Assembly: GCA_025355255.1 (NCBI GenBank)
Contig: JANYAA010000331.1
Coordinates: 1 to 10,112, forward strand
Length of the DNA: 10,112 nucleotides
Origin: Chloroflexota bacterium
GTDB taxonomy: Bacteria; Chloroflexota; Limnocylindria; Limnocylindrales; CSP1-4
Direction of reading: 5' to 3'
Shown here one piece after another: positions 5,355 through 10,112 of this stretch. The notes under the pieces are model-generated. The model worked only from the letters and a program-made list of their open reading frames with translations, was not told the DNA's origin and searched no databases. A program made the position numbers and the translations under genes. How positions within the stretch are numbered: the stretch's first letter is position 1; every line of letters begins with the position of its first letter.

Positions 5355-6533
5355 CTACTTGGTGGTTGGGACGTGGCAGCCGCCGCAGACGCCGCGGTAG
5401 TCCAGACGCAACAGGGCCGTGTGTCCGCCCCCATCCGTGGGCGGCGGCGTTGCCGTCGGATTAGGTGTCACTGGCAGCGCGGGACCCGTGGTGGGCTCCG
5501 GTGTCTCGCTCGCGAACTCGCCCGGGTAGAGCACCGCAGCCGACGAGGCCCCCATGACGGCCGCGGACCCGTGGGCTACGTGGCAGCTCAGGCAGATGGG
5601 CACATGCGCAACCGCCTGGGTCACCTTGAACGGGTCCGGCGCCGCGTCCGTCCCACCGGCCGTGCCGTGGCAGATGACGCACGACTGCGTGTCGTCGGTG
5701 GCGATCCGGGTGGAGTGGCGGTAGTTGTGGATGTTGTCGCCGGAGTTGGTTGTCGCGGATGTTGCGGTGGCGTCCATCCGCGTGTGGCACGAGGCGCACC
5801 AACGGGTGAGCTGCGCCTGGACTTGGTAGTCGCCGCCGCCGTACACCTCGCCGAAGTACTTGTTGTCGGCGCTCTTGACGCCGTAGACCTTGACCGTCTG
5901 GTCGGCGACGGTGATCGGCCACTGGCTGGGCGAGTCCTTGGGCAGGTTGCGCAGGATTCGGTAGTTGCCGTTGCCGTGGGGATCGTGGCAGGAGAGGCAG
6001 CCCAGCTGGATGTTGGCGGGCCCGGCGCCGCTGTTGATGGCGCCGCCGCCCCACATCGTGCCGGCTTCGCCGTCCTGCACACGGTGCATGCTCGTGGCGC
6101 CTCGCAGCGTCGCCGTGCCCGTCCAGGAAGTGTCCATCAGGGCGTTGACGAAGCCGCCGCCGCGGAGGCCGTGACCGGTGCCGGCAACCTCGCCGTCCTC
6201 CACGTTGGTGGTGGCGCCGGCGGCTGCCGAGTTGTGGCAGGCGAAGCACAAGGTCTGGCTGGGCGTCTGGCGACCGCCGGACGCGGACGTGTGTGCGCGG
6301 TGACAGGTTGCACACGCATCCGCAAGCAGTGGGCTCGTGCCGCCGCCACTGGCGGCGGTCACGTGGGGGCCGTTATCGGCGGACGCAACCCCGGCTCCAA
6401 CCAGGAGCAGCAGGATAGCGAGCAACCCGGCTCGGGCAGCGACGATGCGTCGGATGATGCGCCCCTCACATTCGAGCGCCGTGTGGCGGGTGGTCCCAGC
6501 TGCGCCTTGCTGCGAGGCACGCTGGCACGCCAT
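5355..6533 (-). CDS. Secreted heptahaem c-type cytochrome (doubled CXXCH family)
   Basis: From the ATG at 6533 the product is 392 residues. The frame is open further upstream, but that part overlaps the next gene; GGAG just before 6533 supports this start. A Sec signal follows a long N-region: RIIRRIVAARAGLLAILLLL, with likely cleavage after GVASA at about residue 52. Seven CXXCH haem-attachment sites are visible: CATCH 74-78, CFACH 96-100, CLSCH 179-183, CASCH 246-250, CVICH 285-289, CLSCH 314-318 and CGGCH 383-387. Three have the CHxxH form (CHRAH, CHDPH, CHVAH) typical of the doubled-CXXCH and cytochrome c3-like families, where the second histidine often serves as a haem ligand. A Pro/Thr-rich linker (about 344-368) separates the last haem from the rest. 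The protein should be matured outside the membrane by a cytochrome c assembly system and carry electrons; its redox partners are not in view. Function within respiration is unassigned. Confidence 0.85.
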   Translation of the reverse strand: MACQRASQQGAAGTTRHTALECEGRIIRRIVAARAGLLAILLLLVGAGVASADNGPHVTAASGGGTSPLLADACATCHRAHTSASGGRQTPSQTLCFACHNSAAAGATTNVEDGEVAGTGHGLRGGGFVNALMDTSWTGTATLRGATSMHRVQDGEAGTMWGGGAINSGAGPANIQLGCLSCHDPHGNGNYRILRNLPKDSPSQWPITVADQTVKVYGVKSADNKYFGEVYGGGDYQVQAQLTRWCASCHTRMDATATSATTNSGDNIHNYRHSTRIATDDTQSCVICHGTAGGTDAAPDPFKVTQAVAHVPICLSCHVAHGSAAVMGASSAAVLYPGEFASETPEPTTGPALPVTPNPTATPPPTDGGGHTALLRLDYRGVCGGCHVPTTK

Positions 6534-6624
6534 TCGGCTCCAGATTTCAGCGGGACGCAGAGATCTGATCTGCCCCCATTCTACGGACTCAGCCGGGCGT
6601 CTCCATCCCCCGAACGGTCTAGCG

Positions 6625-7452
6625 CTATGCCGTCTGGATGGATCGCTTGGACAGGCCGAGGAAGAAGCCGTCGATGGCGGTCTCGGGTGCGGCATCTGGC
6701 TTGGCGGATGCGCCAAGGGTCACAAACAGGGGCGCGAAGTGCTCAACCGTCGGGTGCGCGTACGGCATGCCGGGCGCCTTTTCCCGGAACGCGAACAGCG
6801 AGTCGAGATCGCCGCGGGCGAGCGCCTCAGCCGCCCACCGATCAAACTCCACGGACCAGGCGGGGCCGCCGGGCTTGCCGCCCCAGTACTCGCCGATATA
6901 TGGCAGGCCGTGGGTCAGGAATCCCGAGCCCACAATGAGCACGCCCTCATCGCGCAGCGGCGCAAGCCTGCGCCCAATCTCGAAGAGGTGCGCAGGGTCC
7001 AGGTCAGGCATGGACATCTGGAGGACCGGGATATCCGCCTCCGGGTACATGGCCAGCAGCGGCACCCAGGCGCCGTGATCCAGCCCCCGCGTGGGCCGCT
7101 CCAAGACCGGCTCGTTGTCGGCCATCAGGGCCTTTACGTCCGCCGCCAGCTTTGGCGCGCCGGGCGAGCAGTACTCCAGCTCGTAGAAGTGCTGCGGGAA
7201 GCCATAGAAGTCGTATACCAGCGGGACCGTGGTGGTGGCGCCGATGGCCATGGGCGCCGTCTGCCAGTGGGCACTCACCATCAGGATGGACGTGGGCCGG
7301 GGCAGGTTGGCGGACCAGCCGGCCAACTCGCCCATCCACTTGGCGTCCTCAAGGAGCGGCGGCGCGCCATGGCCAAGGTAGAGGGCGGGCAGGCGTCCGG
7401 CGGCGTCAACCGGTCGGGGGTTGCTCAGGCTGGGGATTGGCTGGCTGGTCAT
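6625..7452 (-). CDS. ygiD: Class III extradiol dioxygenase, YgiD / 4,5-DOPA dioxygenase family
   Basis: The product is 275 residues from the ATG at 7452, which follows an AGAGAAG site; an in-frame ATG at 7485 would add 11 residues without such a site. The protein is a single LigB-type domain. The family hallmarks are all present: LYLGHGAPP with H28, MVSAHW with H62, GLDHGAWVPL with H126, LTHGLPYIGEYWGG with H181, and AHPTVEHFAPLF with H233 and H237. H28, H62 and one C-terminal histidine are the likely metal ligands and H126 the likely acid-base residue, by analogy with characterised members. Family enzymes open catechol rings with O2 (4,5-extradiol cleavage of DOPA in vitro), but their physiological substrate in bacteria is often unknown. 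It is cytoplasmic, with no signal peptide. It lies 102 bp after the aminotransferase and 91 bp before the cytochrome, on the same strand. Length fits the family. Confidence 0.92.
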   Translation of the reverse strand: MTSQPIPSLSNPRPVDAAGRLPALYLGHGAPPLLEDAKWMGELAGWSANLPRPTSILMVSAHWQTAPMAIGATTTVPLVYDFYGFPQHFYELEYCSPGAPKLAADVKALMADNEPVLERPTRGLDHGAWVPLLAMYPEADIPVLQMSMPDLDPAHLFEIGRRLAPLRDEGVLIVGSGFLTHGLPYIGEYWGGKPGGPAWSVEFDRWAAEALARGDLDSLFAFREKAPGMPYAHPTVEHFAPLFVTLGASAKPDAAPETAIDGFFLGLSKRSIQTA

Positions 7453-7537
7453 CAAGCTTCTCTGCGGGTAGGGACGACAGGCCAACGGTAGACGGGAACG
7501 CTGAGGGCCGCAACGAGGCAGTCCCCCGACGCGAATG

Positions 7538-7552
7538 GCGACGCGCCGTCGC
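7538..7552 (-). terminator. Short hairpin after the aminotransferase gene
   Basis: GCGACG (7538-7543) pairs with CGTCGC (7547-7552) around a three-base loop, two bases past the aminotransferase stop codon on the minus strand. No T run follows, so it may be an attenuating or mRNA-stabilising hairpin, or chance. Confidence 0.25.
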
Positions 7553-7554
7553 GC

Positions 7555-8808
7555 CTATCGTCCCCTGATCCGGCCAATCAGCGAGCGCGGCTTGGCCGGC
7601 GCCCGGAGCCGCGAGCGAAGGGCTTCGGCGAGCGCGGTGTACTCGTCGGGCTGGTTGTACCGCTGGGCCGAGATCCGGACAATCGCCGCACTCGGGGCCG
7701 CGCCGACGGCCAGGGCCGCGGGAACCGGGAAGGGGAATACCGGCACCTCGATCCGCTCCTCGGCAAACAGCGCAGCGGCTAGCGCGCGCGTCGCGTCCGG
7801 CGTGGCGGCCACGCCCGGCAGCGGGATCGATGCCATCGCCCCCAGCATCCCGGACGGCGAGGGCAACTCGATTTCAAGGGTCTCGCAGATCCGCTGGCGT
7901 GCCTCGCGCGCCATCGCCGTGTTGGCCGCCATCAGCGCGGGCCAGCCGCCGGGGTGGAGCCCGCCCACAAAGCGGATGGCAGCCGACAGCGCGAGGAATG
8001 GCGTCGGATCAGCCGTGCCGGTCCAGTCAAACGCGAGGCGAAATCGCGAGCGGTCGCGGCGTACCGCATTGGCCCCATGGGAGACCACGAGCGGCTTGGC
8101 CTCGGCCCGCACGTCGGCCCGCACGTGCAGGATGGCCGCACCCTTGGGCGCGCAGAGCCACTTGTGGGCGTTGCCGGTCCACCAGGCGGCACCCAGCGCG
8201 CCAAGATCCACCGGCACCATGCCCGGGGCGTGGGCGCCGTCCACCAGCGTGTCGATGCCGCGCTTGTTGAGCTCCTTGACCAGCGCCTCCACCGGCAGCA
8301 CAAGAGCCGTCGGAGAAGTGATCTGGCTCACCAGGGCGAACCGGGTGCGCGTCGTCACGGATGCGAGGTACGCCTCAACAACCCGCGCCGGATCGGTGAT
8401 CGGAAACGGGATCCGGGCAATCACCACCGACGCCCCATCGCGGGCCGCGGCAGCCCTGAGCGCGTTGATCGTCGCGTTGTACTCGTGGTCGCCGGCCAGC
8501 AGCTCGTCGCCCGGCTGGAACTGGACGGACGCGAGCACCGTGGACACGCCGGTGGTGGCGTTGGGGACGAAGGCGATCCCTTCTGGGTCGCAGTGCAGAA
8601 ACTCGCCCACCTCTTTGCGGACGGCGTCGAGGTGGCCCTCCAACTCGCGGTCGAGGAACCGGACTGGCTCTGACTCGAGACGATCTCGCCAGGCTCGCTG
8701 GGCCTCCAGCACGGGCTCCGGACACGCGCCAAATGACCCGTGGTTGAGGAATGAGACCTCCGGGTCGAGACGCCAGGGCGAGCGGTCAAACCGCGCGTGG
8801 CCGGTCAT
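7555..8808 (-). CDS. Class V PLP-dependent aminotransferase, isopenicillin-N-epimerase-like
   Basis: The product is 417 residues, full length for the family. It has the fold-type I hallmarks: SFLNHGSFGACP (19-30), NATTG (83-87) for phosphate and cofactor contacts, DGAHAPG (190-196) with the aspartate that pairs with the pyridine nitrogen and the stacking-side histidine, and TGNAHKWLCAPKG (211-223) with K216 as the PLP-binding lysine. DWTGTADPTP (261-270) and RISAQRYNQPDEY (378-390) are also typical; R378 is the likely carboxylate-binding arginine. Enzymes called isopenicillin N epimerase-like include cysteine desulphurase-like, lyase and epimerase activities, so the substrate is open, and no beta-lactam genes are nearby. 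The ATG at 8808 is nine bases after the stop codon of the membrane-protein gene, and AGGG in that gap can serve as ribosome site. This indicates co-transcription. Confidence 0.92.
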   Translation of the reverse strand: MTGHARFDRSPWRLDPEVSFLNHGSFGACPEPVLEAQRAWRDRLESEPVRFLDRELEGHLDAVRKEVGEFLHCDPEGIAFVPNATTGVSTVLASVQFQPGDELLAGDHEYNATINALRAAAARDGASVVIARIPFPITDPARVVEAYLASVTTRTRFALVSQITSPTALVLPVEALVKELNKRGIDTLVDGAHAPGMVPVDLGALGAAWWTGNAHKWLCAPKGAAILHVRADVRAEAKPLVVSHGANAVRRDRSRFRLAFDWTGTADPTPFLALSAAIRFVGGLHPGGWPALMAANTAMAREARQRICETLEIELPSPSGMLGAMASIPLPGVAATPDATRALAAALFAEERIEVPVFPFPVPAALAVGAAPSAAIVRISAQRYNQPDEYTALAEALRSRLRAPAKPRSLIGRIRGR

Positions 8809-8817
8809 GCGGCGACC

Positions 8818-9231
8818 CTAGCGCTCCTCTTCCGGCGGACGGCGCGTTCGGCCCGGTCTGCCCGGCGCCCAGCGCTGCGACGGACGGCCGCCGGGATCCG
8901 TGGTCGTCTGGGGCGCCGCTTCCTGCGGCTCGCCCAGCCCCGGCGCCGGCGGCGGTGTCACGTTGATGACCGGGCGTGCCCGGCGTCTGCCAAGGAGCCG
9001 GGCAAGGCGTTCGGGTCCGGCCACAAACGGCAGCACGAACGCGATGATCATCACCGGCAGCACAAACCGCGCCAGCCCGGGCAGCCGAAGACCGACAAAC
9101 AGGCCCACCGCGTACACAACCCACGCCGTGAACAGCGCTCCGGCTGACCAGCCCGCCACCGACAGCCGTCGCACGGGGATGAGGGCCGCCAGCATGACCA
9201 GCAGGAGCATGGCGAGGAGCGCAGCTGACAT
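8818..9231 (-). CDS. Small membrane protein with a proline-rich cytoplasmic tail
   Basis: From the ATG at 9231 the product is 137 residues. A GTG at 9339 in the same frame is less likely because it would overlap the divergent transporter gene and add a charged non-membrane leader. Three hydrophobic segments are visible: MSAALLAMLLLVMLAALI (about 1-18), SAGALFTAWVVYAVGLFVGL (about 29-48) and FVLPVMIIAFVLPFVAG (about 55-71). After a basic stretch (RLARLLGRRRARP) comes a Pro/Arg-rich, apparently disordered tail (VTPPPAPGLGEP, GGRPSQRWAPGRPGRTRRPP). No known domain is recognised. The basic residues after the last segment predict a cytoplasmic C-terminus. It heads a minus-strand block, nine bases before the aminotransferase. 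A -10-like TATGAT six bases before the ATG suggests a leaderless transcript. Confidence 0.65.
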   Translation of the reverse strand: MSAALLAMLLLVMLAALIPVRRLSVAGWSAGALFTAWVVYAVGLFVGLRLPGLARFVLPVMIIAFVLPFVAGPERLARLLGRRRARPVINVTPPPAPGLGEPQEAAPQTTTDPGGRPSQRWAPGRPGRTRRPPEEER

Positions 9232-9237
9232 GAACCG

Positions 9238-9243
9238 ATCATA
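9238..9243 (-). promoter_or_regulatory. -10 box immediately upstream of the membrane-protein ATG
   Basis: On the minus strand TATGAT is followed by six bases and then ATG. Transcription would start at or next to the A of the start codon, giving a leaderless mRNA. There is no Shine-Dalgarno-like sequence and no clear -35 box. Confidence 0.4.
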
Positions 9244-9251
9244 GGCCCGGC

Positions 9252-9279
9252 GTGACCCGTTGGCGTCGTCGGCTAGGAT
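9252..9279 (+). promoter_or_regulatory. Candidate promoter of the MFS transporter gene
   Basis: GTGACC (9252-9257) and TAGGAT (9274-9279) are separated by 16 bp, in the 75-bp gap between divergent genes. Transcription would start near 9286, about 20 bases before the TTG start. Confidence 0.35.
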
Positions 9280-9306
9280 GGGCCCGAAGCCTTCAGGGAG
9301 TGTCCG

Positions 9307-10112
9307 TTGCCCAATCGTGTTCGCGTCTGGCTTGCGCACTGGGGCCCGATCCTGCCGCTGCTGGTTGCAGAGTCATCGATCTGGCTCGGCTTCGGCGCGC
9401 TCTTGCCCATCCTCTCGATCTACTTCATCACCCACGGCGTGGACCTGCCGATGTTGGGCGTGGTTGTCGCGGCGTGGCCTGCGGCGCGGCTCCTCGCAGA
9501 GCCGTTCTTTGGCTGGCTGGCGGACCGGACATCGCGCAAGCCGTTGATGGTGGCGGGTCTGGCGATTGCCGCCGTAGCGGCCGTGCTGCCCTTGTTTGCC
9601 AGCGGCACCGTGGCATTCATCGCGTTGCGCGCGCTCGCCGGCCTGTGCGCCGCCGCGTATGACCCCGCTGCGCGCGGCTACCTCGTGGATGCCAACCCGC
9701 CCGAGCGCCACGGCGAGATGTTCGGCCTGTACGGATCGGCGCAGATCGGCGGGTTCATGATCGGGCCCGCCGTGGGTGGTCTCGCAGCCGCGGCGACGGG
9801 CCAGCCGGTTGTGGTGTTCTGGGTTGCGGGCATCTTCGTGGGGGTGTCCGCGCTGCTGGTGGCGTTTCTCGTAGCGCCCGTGCCTCGCCAGCCGTATGCG
9901 GTGCCCGCCCGTCCTGCGCCGGTCCAGACGGTGCAGACCGCCGAGACCAGCGGTGAACCGCCGCTGCGGAGCCTCCTCAACGGGCTCCTGCTCGCGGCGA
10001 TCGTGTTCAACATCGGCAGCTTCCTTGCAGGCGGCACGTATGAGGTGATCTGGAGCCTCTACATGACCAGCCTGGGCGCCAACACCGCGCTGATCGGCCT
10101 GAGCTTCTTCTC
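9307..10112 (+). CDS. MFS transporter (N-terminal 268 residues, open at window end)
   Basis: Frame 1 runs without a stop from a TTG at 9307 to the last base of the window. The start is chosen because AGGGAG (9295-9300) lies six bases upstream and no better in-frame ATG or GTG exists nearby. The visible part contains about six hydrophobic segments before the central loop and the start of the second half: PILPLLVAESSIWLGFGALLPILSI, LPMLGVVVAAWPAARLLAEP, LMVAGLAIAAVAAVLPLFAS, VAFIALRALAGLCAAAYDPA, the GSAQIGGFMIGPAVGG segment and VVVFWVAGIFVGVSALLVAF. The MFS signature loop 2-3 motif is present as GWLADRTSRKPL (69-80), with D73 and R77. A glycine-rich GxxxGPxxGG pattern at about 149-158 resembles motif C of antiporters. 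Residues 191-220 form the Pro-rich central loop. It probably exports or imports a small solute by proton coupling; the substrate is unknown. It is transcribed away from the minus-strand block. Confidence 0.88.
   Translation, partial: MPNRVRVWLAHWGPILPLLVAESSIWLGFGALLPILSIYFITHGVDLPMLGVVVAAWPAARLLAEPFFGWLADRTSRKPLMVAGLAIAAVAAVLPLFASGTVAFIALRALAGLCAAAYDPAARGYLVDANPPERHGEMFGLYGSAQIGGFMIGPAVGGLAAAATGQPVVVFWVAGIFVGVSALLVAFLVAPVPRQPYAVPARPAPVQTVQTAETSGEPPLRSLLNGLLLAAIVFNIGSFLAGGTYEVIWSLYMTSLGANTALIGLSFF

Noticed and set aside
5213..5434. Minus-strand frame ending GIRTQDQRIKSPLLYR
   Set aside because: The end is again antisense tRNA sequence, and the body overlaps the intergenic spacer and the cytochrome 3' end.
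5283..6938. 551-codon plus-strand frame
   Set aside because: It is antisense to the cytochrome gene and the end of the dioxygenase gene. It is rich in Arg, Gly and Val with no domain, while the opposite strand has seven haem motifs.
7535..8821. 428-codon plus-strand frame
   Set aside because: Antisense to the aminotransferase, Ser/Arg/Ala-rich, with no motif.
1..10112. CRISPR arrays, rRNA genes, toxin-antitoxin pairs or a new defence operon
   Set aside because: No regularly spaced repeats, no rRNA-like conserved stretches and no small overlapping gene pair of toxin-antitoxin form were seen.

Overview
The window is GC-rich bacterial DNA, roughly two thirds G+C by eye, with strong G/C preference at third codon positions. 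The lineage cannot be fixed from the sequence alone. The small lipoprotein with a C-terminal SCGSLDLWSG-type segment, the secreted multihaem cytochrome, the encoded tRNA CCA end and the overall composition suggest Chloroflexota or a high-GC actinobacterial relative. This is an impression, not a database result.

Layout. (1) 1-441 is the C-terminal end of an ABC transporter substrate-binding protein of the NMT1/THI5/SsuA type, on the plus strand. (2) 486-543 is a 58-bp copy of the promoter and 5' half of a tRNA-Lys gene, broken off exactly after the anticodon loop. (3) 544-5180 is an accessory-looking segment. It holds a 60-codon gene remnant, a small lipoprotein gene, a secreted-protein gene whose signal peptide and body lie in different frames, another possible remnant, a complete IS256-family insertion sequence, and about 770 bp without a recognisable gene. 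(4) 5181-5276 repeats the same 58 bp and continues into an intact tRNA-Lys(TTT) gene. (5) 5355-9231 is a block of four minus-strand genes: a membrane protein, a class V aminotransferase, a YgiD-type extradiol dioxygenase and a heptahaem c-type cytochrome. (6) 9307-10112 is the divergently transcribed start of an MFS transporter, open at the window end.

The main structural signal is the pair of perfect 58-bp repeats around a 4.7-kb segment, with the break in the anticodon loop. This is the geometry of site-specific integration into a tRNA gene. Here the incoming DNA appears to have supplied a new promoter and 5' half, whereas elements more often restore the 3' part. No integrase is visible in the segment, so it may be a degenerate or non-autonomous element, or the product of another rearrangement.

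Functional links between genes are limited. The membrane protein and aminotransferase are 9 bp apart and probably co-transcribed; the dioxygenase and cytochrome follow on the same strand after gaps of about 100 and 90 bp. The cytochrome is exported and probably carries electrons outside the cytoplasmic membrane; no quinol oxidase or terminal reductase partner is in view. I did not find a clearly new defence or biosynthetic system. The tRNA-bracketed segment is the best candidate for something unusual.
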